Source: Acaryochloris sp. IP29b_bin.137 | Lineage (GTDB): Bacteria; Cyanobacteriota; Cyanobacteriia; Thermosynechococcales; Thermosynechococcaceae | NCBI RefSeq assembly: GCF_028285745.1 | Contig: NZ_JANQOP010000099.1 | Span: 1 to 64,000, forward strand | Reading direction: 5' to 3' | Length of the DNA stretch: 64,000 nt | Shown here: positions 18,827 through 27,328 of the stretch, one piece after another | Layout: each line of letters begins with the position of its first letter | How positions within the stretch are numbered: the first letter of the stretch is position 1 | The notes under the pieces: model-generated | The model's input: only the letters and a program-made list of their open reading frames with translations | The model's database searches: none | Told to the model about the DNA's origin: nothing | Made by a program: the position numbers and the translations under genes

Positions 18827-21721
18827 ATGGTTAGACCCAATCTAATCCTGAGATTGTTAGACATCTCAGTTTCTAGATTCAACCCACTTCGTTGTCGTCA
18901 GCTAAAGGATATAAGCCCAAAACAGGGTTGGTGGTTGCGAAAAAGTACGATTTTGCCCGCTCTTTCAATCAGTTTATTCGCTACAGTGCCGGGTGTTAAA
19001 GCAGCAGAGAACGTTCTAGTCATTCATTCTTACCATCCAGAACTTTCTTGGACTGAACAAGTAAAACGTGGCATTGACCAATCCTTTCAAAAACGTCGAC
19101 CTGATACAAAAGTTTTCCATGAATATCTAGATAGCAAACGTTTACCTGCCCTAGAGCATTCACAACACTTCTTGGCGTTGATTCAAAAAAAATACCAAAA
19201 AGTACCGTTAGACACGCTCATCGTATCGGATGATCCGGGCTTGCAGTTAATCCTGAAATCCCGAAATCAATATTTTCCCCAAGTGCCCGTTGTGTTTTTA
19301 GGGATTAACCATGTTCAACCCGAACTTTACAACGTGCCTGGGTTGACAGGGGTATTTGAAAAACATAGTCTCGCTGAGACGGTTCAGGTTGCCAAGCGAC
19401 TGACCGGGGAAGATGGCTTAATTGTCATCAATGATTCTACTGAAACAGGACAAGCCAACATCAAACGGATCAACGAGGTCAAGGGGCTACCCAACGTGCC
19501 CAAAACCATCAAAATAATCAATGATATCACTCCTGAAGATTTGTCCCAGCGATTGTCTCCCTACCCTTCTACCTGGCCAGTATTGCCCATCGGGCAGCTT
19601 CGTCAGGGCCATGCGAACGGTAAGTTGATTGACTTTAAGACGGATACCAGAATTCTCAGGGCGAAGCTACCAAATCCCCTGTTTACAGCAACCGTGATGC
19701 GTGTGGGGCCTGGAGCGGTTGGTGGCAAGGTCTTAGAAGGCCGTTTTCATGCCGACCAGGCGGTGCAATTGGTGACGAAAATTCTGGATGGGGAAGATCC
19801 AGCTGACCTAGAGCCAATTGCTGAAACCAAAAATCTATGGATGTTCGACGCCAGAGAATTAAAGCGTTTTCGGATTGATCCTCAAGATTTACCCCTTGGC
19901 AGCACCATTCTCTATGGCGAACCGTCCTTTTACGACCAGCATCGAAGTTTAGTCTGGATTGTTCTGGGAGCTTTCTCCAGTGCTCTGGTGATTATTGCCC
20001 TGTTAATGGAGGTGTTGCGGAGACGGGCACAGGTTGAGAAAACCCTACGCGACAATGAAAAACGCTATAGAGACTTGGCAGAAGTGGGCGCTAATACGTT
20101 TTGGGAATTGGATGTCAACCTGAAACTCTCCTTCGTGTCCGATCTACAGGGACCTCAAACCTCAGCAATTTCTTCCCAAGCGCTGGGGTTGTCTTTGCCT
20201 GAAGTCTTTGCAGATGAAGAGACCTTTGAATTTAATACCAAACGCCTAGAGACCATTCTGCATTGGCATCAACCGATTCGAGACTTTATTTTCTTTGCCA
20301 AAGAAGCCAATCAAGAAATGCGCATTTTTAAGCTGAATGGCAAGCCCATTCTTGATGAGGCCCAGCTATTCCAGGGGTATCGAGGCATTCAGCGTGATAT
20401 TACAGCAGAGTATTTCTTAACCAAGAAAATCGCCTATCAGGCAGCCTACGATAGTTTAACGAACTTACTCAATCGGACGGAGTTTGATCGACGATTACAA
20501 GAAGCCGTTAATCTTGCGAGGGACAATGAAACCCAATGTGTGTTGTGTTACCTCGACTTGGATCAATTCAAGTTGGTTAACGATACAGCGGGGCATATCG
20601 TCGGTGATCAATTACTCACTGAATTGGCACAGTTGCTTAAACAAAAGATTCGCCCTGAAGATATCCTCGGACGATTGGGTGGGGATGAATTTGGATTATT
20701 GATGCAAGACTGCTCACTACAGGAGGCGCAAGTCTGTTGTGAAATGCTAGTTGCTGCCGTACGGGGCTTTCGCTTCCAATGGCAAGAGAGTCAGTTCCGA
20801 GTGGGGGTGAGTGTGGGGATTGTGGCCTTTGCTGATGCCAGCTACACCGCAGAGGAATTATTAAGTCGGGCAGATTTAGCTTGCTATAAAGCTAAAGATA
20901 CGGGCCGAGGTCGTGTCTATGTTGCCAATCAAAACGATCCTGAGATTGACCGCTACCAACTGCAAATGGCGCATATTGCTGATATTCCTCAAGCTATTGA
21001 AGAAGAGCGTCTATATTTGGTCAAGCAGCCTATCCAAAGGGTGAATCAGCCGTCTTCGCGCTATCGACATTATGAGATTCTGTTGCGGTTTAGAGATGGC
21101 AACAATCATGTTATTGGCCCTGGATTGTTTATTCCCGCAGCGGAGCGATATGGGGTAATTAACCTAATTGATCAGTGGGTATTAGAAACGACCCTGAATC
21201 GTTATCTTCAATTTGGCATGAAGGACGCGATTGTCTCGATTAATCTGTCGGGGGCCAGTATTAATGATGAGCGGGCAACGGCAGATGTGATTGCCTTGAT
21301 CCGCCAGTCTAAGGTACCGCCCAGTAATATCTGTATCGAAATTACAGAGACGGCAACCATTGCCCAATTAGATCAGGCGTTGCGGTTTATTGAATCTTTG
21401 AAAGAGATTGGGGTGAAGTTTGCCCTAGATGATTTTGGCAGTGGCGTGTCGTCCCTCAGCTATCTGAAGAGCTTGCCTGTGGACTATCTGAAGATTGATG
21501 GTAGTTTAATCAAAAATATTGCGGTTGTTGAGAGCGATCGCGAAATTATCTACCTGATTAATGAGTTAGCCCACAAGATGGGCATGGAAACGATTGCAGA
21601 ATTTGTCGAAAACGATCATATTTTGGAACAATTGCGAATTATTGGCGTGGACTTTGCCCAAGGCTACTGCATCGGCAAACCCGAACCGTTAGATATCAAC
21701 CAATTAATTCCTAGCTGGTAG
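18827..21721 (+). CDS. Membrane sensor diguanylate cyclase/phosphodiesterase (ABC_sub_bind-GGDEF-EAL)
   Basis: The protein is 964 aa. After a signal or anchor segment (about residues 38-60) comes a periplasmic domain like the ABC substrate-binding family PF04392 (VLVIHSYHPELSWTEQVKRG onward). A transmembrane helix lies near 383-402 (WIVLGAFSSALVIIALLME), then a PAS-like region, a GGDEF domain with intact GRLGGDEFG, and an EAL domain. In the EAL domain the signature is EIL instead of EAL, but the key residues (INLSG, EITET, DDFGSG, LKIDGS, AEFVE, QGY) remain. It should make and/or degrade cyclic di-GMP in response to an unknown periplasmic ligand. Its end overlaps the convergent HAD gene by 11 bases. 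Confidence 0.9.
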   Translation: MVRPNLILRLLDISVSRFNPLRCRQLKDISPKQGWWLRKSTILPALSISLFATVPGVKAAENVLVIHSYHPELSWTEQVKRGIDQSFQKRRPDTKVFHEYLDSKRLPALEHSQHFLALIQKKYQKVPLDTLIVSDDPGLQLILKSRNQYFPQVPVVFLGINHVQPELYNVPGLTGVFEKHSLAETVQVAKRLTGEDGLIVINDSTETGQANIKRINEVKGLPNVPKTIKIINDITPEDLSQRLSPYPSTWPVLPIGQLRQGHANGKLIDFKTDTRILRAKLPNPLFTATVMRVGPGAVGGKVLEGRFHADQAVQLVTKILDGEDPADLEPIAETKNLWMFDARELKRFRIDPQDLPLGSTILYGEPSFYDQHRSLVWIVLGAFSSALVIIALLMEVLRRRAQVEKTLRDNEKRYRDLAEVGANTFWELDVNLKLSFVSDLQGPQTSAISSQALGLSLPEVFADEETFEFNTKRLETILHWHQPIRDFIFFAKEANQEMRIFKLNGKPILDEAQLFQGYRGIQRDITAEYFLTKKIAYQAAYDSLTNLLNRTEFDRRLQEAVNLARDNETQCVLCYLDLDQFKLVNDTAGHIVGDQLLTELAQLLKQKIRPEDILGRLGGDEFGLLMQDCSLQEAQVCCEMLVAAVRGFRFQWQESQFRVGVSVGIVAFADASYTAEELLSRADLACYKAKDTGRGRVYVANQNDPEIDRYQLQMAHIADIPQAIEEERLYLVKQPIQRVNQPSSRYRHYEILLRFRDGNNHVIGPGLFIPAAERYGVINLIDQWVLETTLNRYLQFGMKDAIVSINLSGASINDERATADVIALIRQSKVPPSNICIEITETATIAQLDQALRFIESLKEIGVKFALDDFGSGVSSLSYLKSLPVDYLKIDGSLIKNIAVVESDREIIYLINELAHKMGMETIAEFVENDHILEQLRIIGVDFAQGYCIGKPEPLDINQLIPSW

Positions 21722-22478
21722 ATGTCCGCCACAAAGATTTTAAGACATCCATATTGACAGACTCAGCTCCGTTCATTCCTCCCACCTGTGGCGTCAATGG
21801 GTGACAGGGATTCTCCAGGTCATCGATCACTAGTAAGGCTCCTGAAAAGTCTTGGTGTTGAGTATAGTCGTTGACGGTAATAATGGGGCGACAGCCTGCG
21901 GCACAGGCTGCTTGACAACCCACCTGTGAATCTTCAAAGACCAGGCAATCTGATGGTGTCAAATCCAGTTGGTTCAGGGCATAGTGGTAAATGTCAGGGG
22001 CAGGCTTTTTGGCTAATACCATATCTCCTGCGGCAATGGTCTGGAACCAATGATGACTGTCTTTTCCTAGGGTGTGTTCTAGAAGGGTCAAGACATTGGG
22101 GAGATCGCTGGTGGTCGCGATCGCAAGCCGTATCCCCTCAGTCCGTGCCTCCTGCAACAGTCGCTCTACCCCAGGGCGCAGCGGAATCACACCTTGAGCT
22201 AGTAACCTTTGATAATGATGATTTTTAGCCCCATGCAGCTCAGCTACAAACCCCTGTAAATCTTGGGGGGGCTGCCAGTGGGGACAAGACGCCTGGATAT
22301 AATGGCAAATTCTCTCTTTTCCCCCTGCAACTTGGAGAAGCTGACCATATTGCTCAATCGACCACTGCCAATCTAAACCAGCATCCGCAAAGGCTTGGTT
22401 AAACGCGACGCGATGGCCATCGCGTTCTGTGTTGGCAAGGGTGCCATCCACATCAAAGATCAGAGCTTGTAAAGACAA
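21711..22478 (-). CDS. CbbY-like HAD phosphatase
   Basis: The 255-aa soluble protein is of the haloacid dehalogenase superfamily, beta-phosphoglucomutase/CbbY branch. Motif I is FDVDGTLANTERDGH; motif II is IATTSD; the Lys/Asp region is LAKKPAPDIY and VFEDSQVGCQAA. The cap segment with QVAGGKERICHYI is characteristic of CbbY, which hydrolyses xylulose-1,5-bisphosphate, a Rubisco inhibitor (family knowledge). A role in Calvin-cycle maintenance is therefore likely. It is convergent with and overlaps the sensor gene. Confidence 0.85.
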   Translation of the reverse strand: MSLQALIFDVDGTLANTERDGHRVAFNQAFADAGLDWQWSIEQYGQLLQVAGGKERICHYIQASCPHWQPPQDLQGFVAELHGAKNHHYQRLLAQGVIPLRPGVERLLQEARTEGIRLAIATTSDLPNVLTLLEHTLGKDSHHWFQTIAAGDMVLAKKPAPDIYHYALNQLDLTPSDCLVFEDSQVGCQAACAAGCRPIITVNDYTQHQDFSGALLVIDDLENPCHPLTPQVGGMNGAESVNMDVLKSLWRTSTS

Positions 22479-22565
22479 GGTAGAAGCTTCAATTCACGTT
22501 TTCCAACCTATCAAAGAATGGGGATAGGTGGGGTTGAATCATCCCGATTGACAGCGGCCTCTAGG

Positions 22566-23141
22566 CTATTTGGGCTCCATATAGATTTGGGTGACGTAGT
22601 AGGTTTTCCCTTTACGCCAAATCCCTACACCGGTCTCTTGCATCCCCGACAGCAAAATATTTTTGCGATGCGCTGGACTGTCCATCCAGCTTTGCACTGA
22701 CAGACCGACCGGATCGCGAGAACGGATACATTTCATCAGGTTCTCGCCAATTACATAGGCTCGTAATCCCGAGGCTTCTACCCGCCGACGGTGATTTCGT
22801 CCTTGGGGGTCGATATGGCTGTAAAAATTGTAATCGGCCATCTGTTGACTATGGGAGCGGGCCACTAAAGACAGTTGGCGATTGAGTTTTAAGGGGGGTA
22901 GACCGTGGAGTTGACGGCGCTGGTTGATCTGCTGCCACACCTGAGCCTCCATCTGAGCAATGGAGCTGGACTGGGCGGCCAGGGTGATAGAGGAGGTACC
23001 GGTGGTGACTGAAGGGGACAAAGTAGACTGAGCCAAACCCGGTGTGGCACCAAAGCTGAGACCGAGTGCTAAGGTTAATGACCAGCCCCAACGCCTAGCG
23101 TTGGACAGTTGAGAAGCAGATTGCTCCTGATAGATGCTCAT
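22566..23141 (-). CDS. Secreted CAP/SCP-domain protein
   Basis: The protein is 191 aa with a signal peptide (hydrophobic LTLALGLSFGATPGLAQS about residues 22-39). The CAP domain begins IAQMEAQVWQQINQRRQLHGLPPL. It contains the conserved ARSHSQQMADYNFYSH, the HIDPQGRNHRRRVEASG loop, GENLM, the WMDSPAHRKNIL motif and a GVGIW strand. CAP domains bind ligands extracellularly; the enzymatic role in bacteria is unsure. It stands alone with AT-rich DNA upstream. Confidence 0.85.
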   Translation of the reverse strand: MSIYQEQSASQLSNARRWGWSLTLALGLSFGATPGLAQSTLSPSVTTGTSSITLAAQSSSIAQMEAQVWQQINQRRQLHGLPPLKLNRQLSLVARSHSQQMADYNFYSHIDPQGRNHRRRVEASGLRAYVIGENLMKCIRSRDPVGLSVQSWMDSPAHRKNILLSGMQETGVGIWRKGKTYYVTQIYMEPK

Positions 23142-23497
23142 GAATCATGTCCCCCAGAAAAAACGGATACTCGCAACGATCGGGATAGTTTTATGAGTAT
23201 GACAAGCTCATGTTTGCGATCGCGTCTTTATACGCAAGCCAAGTGTTTAACTTGCGTATAACTTTTGCATAGCTTTGTGAATATCTCGGTAATTCCGACT
23301 ACGAAAAAACGAGATTAATTTCATTCGACAAAATGCATTGATCTGAAAAATCAATAATGCATCGATAATTGATTTTAAAAATCAGCAGATTGGCCGTCTT
23401 ATCCTTAGGATAGACAGTTTCTGTTTCTATTCAGACATATAAAAATAATTTAATTCTCGGGATTAATTTTAATTCTGCCCTAGATTTCGCTAATAAA
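23142..23497. other. AT-rich intergenic region
   Basis: About 355 bases between the divergently placed CAP gene and the end of the EamA gene. It holds a repeated GCGTATAA-type stretch near 23242-23262 but no gene, strong terminator or known RNA that I can identify. Confidence 0.5.
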
Positions 23498-24382
23498 CTA
23501 TGAAGTTTGAGCGAGTAACAGACCCACTCCCATAATTGCCGTGATTGCCCCTAGCCAAGCGCGAAAACTCACTCGTTCTCCCAGAATGATGGCGATCGGT
23601 AAAACAAAGAGTGGACTGGTCGCATTTAAGGTTTGAGAAATACCGGTGACGGTGTATTTCAAAGATACTTGCTGTAACCAAATGCCCAAGTACGTCCCGG
23701 CAAACGAGGCAGCAAACAGCCGGATCAACACGCTTTGGGTGATCATCGTTTGCCACCAGATTCTCAATTGACGTTGGAAGATGCCCCAGACTAGGACAAC
23801 GGCCACCCCGGCCAGCAGCCGCAGTAAGGCACCCCATTGGGGACTGATAGGCGTATTTTCCAACGCCGTTCGGGAAAGGATAGCGCCAATGGCTTGGGCA
23901 AGAGAAGCGAAGAGGGCGTAGAGTAAGCCCAGCCAGTGATATCGGTTTTTCTCCTGTTTCGCTGTCCGTTCGCTAATCACCCAGACAATTCCCAGAATGG
24001 TCACCGCCATTCCCAACCAAGCCAGGGGAGAAAGCTGTTCTTGTAAAAACCACAGTGCCAAACAGGCGGCCATGGGTGGTGCGAGGGTGCCCAAAAGTAA
24101 GGTACGGCGAGCACCTAGGTGGCGCAGGGCTTCTAAATACACCGTATCGCCAAAACCGATGCCAATGGCACCACTCAATAGCAACAGCACACTATTTTTC
24201 GCGGCTAGCGGTGGAGCCCCCAGTCTTTGCAGGCCGATTGTAAGGACCAAGAGCAAGATGGCGATGACGCCTTTACCTAAATTGAGGGCTAAGGCTGACG
24301 CTTGTTGACCCAGGGTTGCATAAATGACTGAAGCGATGGCCCATAAACAAGCCGCACAGACTGCGGCTATTTCTCCAAGCAT
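23498..24382 (-). CDS. EamA-family (DMT) transporter
   Basis: The 294-aa membrane protein has about ten hydrophobic helices arranged as two EamA repeats (about residues 3-135 and 150-288). Typical segments are CAACLWAIASVIYATLG at the N-terminus, GFGDTVYLEALRHLGA in the first half and LNATSPLFVLPIAIILGE in the second. EamA proteins export or exchange small metabolites; the substrate cannot be told. It is monocistronic. Confidence 0.85.
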   Translation of the reverse strand: MLGEIAAVCAACLWAIASVIYATLGQQASALALNLGKGVIAILLLVLTIGLQRLGAPPLAAKNSVLLLLSGAIGIGFGDTVYLEALRHLGARRTLLLGTLAPPMAACLALWFLQEQLSPLAWLGMAVTILGIVWVISERTAKQEKNRYHWLGLLYALFASLAQAIGAILSRTALENTPISPQWGALLRLLAGVAVVLVWGIFQRQLRIWWQTMITQSVLIRLFAASFAGTYLGIWLQQVSLKYTVTGISQTLNATSPLFVLPIAIILGERVSFRAWLGAITAIMGVGLLLAQTS

Positions 24383-24501
24383 GATGCCTGTTCGTATGGA
24401 TCGTTGTTTATAAGACGTTTCATCTGGTTGATTGGGTACCTATGCAGTGCATATCCTTGAGAGTGGCTTGAGTGGGAAAACTCACAAATAGTGTTCTCTA
24501 T

Positions 24502-24639
24502 CCTTCCTTGGCTTTTTCCTATGGATAATGACACGGTGTTGATATCTTGTCTTACATAATTATGGTCTGCTCTTCCTTGGTCTTCTCTGATGCATAAAGA
24601 CGCTGTGCTGAGATCTTGCCTTCAATCAGGTCGTCCCGA
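24502..24639 (+). repeat. Imperfect 69-base tandem duplication at a gene start
   Basis: Positions 24502-24570 and 24571-24639 align without gaps. The first 55 bases of each match at about two thirds of positions: CTTCCTTGG, then ATG at 24521 versus 24590, then similar codons (MDNDTVLISCL versus MHKDAVLRSCL). The first copy stops at TAA after 12 codons; the second is the start of the 89-codon gene. It looks like an old duplication of the gene's start. Confidence 0.6.
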
Positions 24640-24859
24640 GCGTTACTGTCACTGTATGGTGGAAGAAATCTTCCGTCGGCCTGAGATTTCAAATCGCACC
24701 AAAGCCAATCTTGCTCAACACTTTACAACTCACCTGAATCAAGCGATTGGAAACGACACAGCAGAGACAAAAGAGACAACTGCGGAATTCAACGCCTTAC
24801 TGGAGTGTTATGTGACCTGTTTAAATATTATGGTTGCCGACTCAGATGATACAGGATGA
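24590..24859 (+). CDS. Small cysteine-containing hypothetical protein
   Basis: The 89-aa protein is unrecognised. It has five cysteines, three of them in SGRPERYCHCMVEE and LRSCLQ, and two in LLECYVTC; it is otherwise helical and acidic. There is no signal peptide. It is followed 60 bases later by the DUF389 gene. Its 5' end is preceded by a degenerate copy of itself, which shows the reading frame has been present for some time. Confidence 0.55.
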   Translation: MHKDAVLRSCLQSGRPERYCHCMVEEIFRRPEISNRTKANLAQHFTTHLNQAIGNDTAETKETTAEFNALLECYVTCLNIMVADSDDTG

Positions 24860-24919
24860 CCAGTTGTGCTGTTGGCGGCAAGGTAGGTGAAGTAATGATA
24901 TCTATGTGGGGAGTAACGA

Positions 24920-26680
24920 GTGGCAGGACATTTACGGAATTGGTTGGCCGATCATCTAGAAATTAGCCCGCGCCGTAAAGCTGAAATTTATCGTAGTCTC
25001 CTCGATTCAGTTAGCTTAGCGGATATCAGCTATTGGCTCCAGGTGTTGTTTTCTGCTGGAATTGCCACCTTAGGGTTGGTGTTGGATAGTCCAGCGGTGA
25101 TTATTGGGGCCATGCTCATCTCACCTCTGATGGGCGGTATCTTGGCCAATGGCTTGGCGTTCGCGGTGGGGGATTTGGTCTTAGGGGCCCGAGCGATTGT
25201 CAACCTAGCGGTGAGCTGTGGGGTTGCGATCGCATTTGCAGTTCTGATTATTGCTCCGATTCCCTTCAAAGAGCTGACCCCTGAAATTGCAGCCCGGACT
25301 CAGCCCAATGCCTTAGATTTGTTTATTGCCTTATTCTCCGGGGCATTGGGATCCATTGCTACAGCTAAAGAACCCAAAGGGGTGGTGACCTCCATTCCAG
25401 GGGTTGCGATCGCCGTGGCTCTGATGCCTCCGCTTTGTGTGGTGGGTTACGGCATTGGGGTGGCCATCAGTCCAGATATCGTAGGGACGGGGGGCTATCA
25501 AGTGGCTCGTGGGGGTGGCTTGCTGTTCTTAACCAATTTGGCTGCGATTACTTTGATGTCGATGTTAGTGTTTCTTGCCCTTAATATTGGCATGCCTGAG
25601 GTTAAATCTCAGGTGCGTGAATGGCATGATCAAGACCCAGAAAGTCGATGGGTACAGACGCTATTGACCCGCCTGCCCGTGACCGATCGCCTGCAAAAGA
25701 TCGGCAGTTTGCCCAGTCGATTGGTGGTCATCCTTCTGCCCATTTTGCTGCTTCTGATCCCGCTCAGCCAGTCTTTTCAGCGTCTGCAATCCGAATTAGC
25801 ACAAAAACAGGAGGACAATCGAGTCAAACGCTTGACCACTACACTTTGGCAACAGCAATTTGCCAATACCTCTTCTGGTGCACCCCGTTCCCATATTAGT
25901 CAGCTAAACACTGCGATAACCAATAACCAGCTGAGGGTGCAGTTGACCGTATTGACCAGTAAGCCCTATACCCTTGAGGATCAACAGACTTTTAAGGAAG
26001 CCTTAGCTCGCCAATTGGGACGGTCTGCAGCTTCCCTAGATGTTCAGCTGATTGAAATCCTCACGGCCTCCAATGAGCTATTGGCGCAATTATCGAATCC
26101 TGTTGTGCCAGAAGCAGCACCTGAACCCCCACCCCTCACCGTCGCGCAAGCGCAGATCAATTTGTTGCAAACGGTTGATGCCGCCTTAGGCAGAATAGTG
26201 TTGCCGACGCCAGCACAGCCGTTGCGTCATGAAGTCAGCACTAGCGTCGTTGCACCACTAACACTCAAAATTTTCTATCTGAGTGATCGTGATGTGAGTC
26301 AAGACGCTCAGGCTTTGCTGCGTGAAAATCTGCGCAATCGTCTGGAGACGCCAGCAGCTCAGGTCATTCTGGAAAGAGTGCCTCGGTTTCCCCGTCCTTT
26401 GGCGTTTGATTTTGATCTTTCGACGTTGACCGCTACCAACCAACAAATCGTGAATCAAGTGGGTCGTATCTTGCAACAACAGCCGGCTTTAACGGTGGAT
26501 TTGGTATCACGCGCTGAAAACCAAGAAAATCCCATTATCAATGACAACCGCCTAAACGCCATCCAAACTATTTTGACCCAGGATTGGCAAGTAGACGAGC
26601 AACGCATCAATCGTCGCGCAGGACCTGTGCTGGAGCGCGGAGAACGACCGTCTGTCTTCCTTAAACTCAACCTCAAATAA
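24920..26680 (+). CDS. DUF389 (TIGR00341-like) membrane protein with long C-terminal domain
   Basis: The 586-aa protein starts at a GTG. The membrane part (about residues 30-240) contains the DUF389 hallmark segments VIIGAMLISPLMGGILANG, GALGSIATAKEPKG and VAIAVALMPPLCVVGYG. A further helix lies near 270-285 (LVVILLPILLLLIPLSQ). The remaining 300 residues are soluble; the last 85 (TNQQIVNQVGRILQQQPALT, then NDNRLNAIQTIL) resemble a degenerate OmpA-like peptidoglycan-binding fold. The function of DUF389 proteins is not known. Confidence 0.85.
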   Translation: MAGHLRNWLADHLEISPRRKAEIYRSLLDSVSLADISYWLQVLFSAGIATLGLVLDSPAVIIGAMLISPLMGGILANGLAFAVGDLVLGARAIVNLAVSCGVAIAFAVLIIAPIPFKELTPEIAARTQPNALDLFIALFSGALGSIATAKEPKGVVTSIPGVAIAVALMPPLCVVGYGIGVAISPDIVGTGGYQVARGGGLLFLTNLAAITLMSMLVFLALNIGMPEVKSQVREWHDQDPESRWVQTLLTRLPVTDRLQKIGSLPSRLVVILLPILLLLIPLSQSFQRLQSELAQKQEDNRVKRLTTTLWQQQFANTSSGAPRSHISQLNTAITNNQLRVQLTVLTSKPYTLEDQQTFKEALARQLGRSAASLDVQLIEILTASNELLAQLSNPVVPEAAPEPPPLTVAQAQINLLQTVDAALGRIVLPTPAQPLRHEVSTSVVAPLTLKIFYLSDRDVSQDAQALLRENLRNRLETPAAQVILERVPRFPRPLAFDFDLSTLTATNQQIVNQVGRILQQQPALTVDLVSRAENQENPIINDNRLNAIQTILTQDWQVDEQRINRRAGPVLERGERPSVFLKLNLK

Positions 26681-27068
26681 CAATAGGATGATCTGAACAT
26701 TTCCCTGTGCTTTATGATGACCGCGCGCTCTCAGAGAGGTTCATGCTCTCTTCAGGGGAATTTAAGTCAGATGAAGCTATGATTGTTTGGGAATACGTAA
26801 CGCTATTGCGAGAAAACGCTGCTATTTCATCTTGATGACTAATCTAACTGAGCATTCTGCTAGATTCTTGTTTTTATTCACTTTATGTAAGAAAAACAAA
26901 GTCGATCGGGAATGTTAAGGTTATGTGCGTGATCAAGATCACATCAGTAGCCTGCGGTTATCACTGCGTTCATGAGTAAATATTGGCATCCTGAACGGCA
27001 AGCCGGGTCTCGGTAATGCGGAGTATATGGGTGGACTGGTGTTGAACACCATAGGGGGAAATTGATTC
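26681..27068. other. Intergenic region with CRP-type site
   Basis: About 390 bases downstream of the DUF389 gene. Apart from a CRP-type palindrome at 26928-26943, no gene, terminator with a good U-tract or known RNA is seen. Confidence 0.55.
26928..26943. promoter_or_regulatory. CRP/SyCRP1-type binding site
   Basis: CGTGATCAAGATCACA matches the CRP consensus TGTGA-N6-TCACA at all but the first base and is palindromic in GTGATC-GATCAC. It lies about 140 bases upstream of a small gene and about 400 upstream of the secreted propeller-like protein gene. Confidence 0.55.
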
Positions 27069-27254
27069 ATGTCTGTCGTCTTAGCAGAGCGATTTGCGCA
27101 CAATCCAGATTGGTCAAGAATTCAGCCGCACGATTGCGATCGCGCCCTAGAATTAGTGGTCTTGATTCAATCTCGAAGTCATCAGGATCGACACATGCTT
27201 GCTGATGACTACTATGGCTGGATTTACGAGCTAACCAAGTTGCTCAATCATTAG
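27069..27254 (+). CDS. Small hypothetical protein
   Basis: A 61-aa acidic protein of unknown function, mostly helical (DCDRALELVVLIQSRS, DDYYGWIYELTKLLN). The ATG is preceded by GGGGGAAA at good spacing. No family is recognised. It is followed by the secreted propeller-like gene after 74 bases on the same strand and may share its promoter. Confidence 0.5.
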   Translation: MSVVLAERFAHNPDWSRIQPHDCDRALELVVLIQSRSHQDRHMLADDYYGWIYELTKLLNH

Positions 27255-27328
27255 TTCTTTGTTAACCCCTGTGTCATCGCTACTGGATGATCTCGGCCTG
27301 ACTAGTTTAGCGGTAAGGTTAGCGCAGT

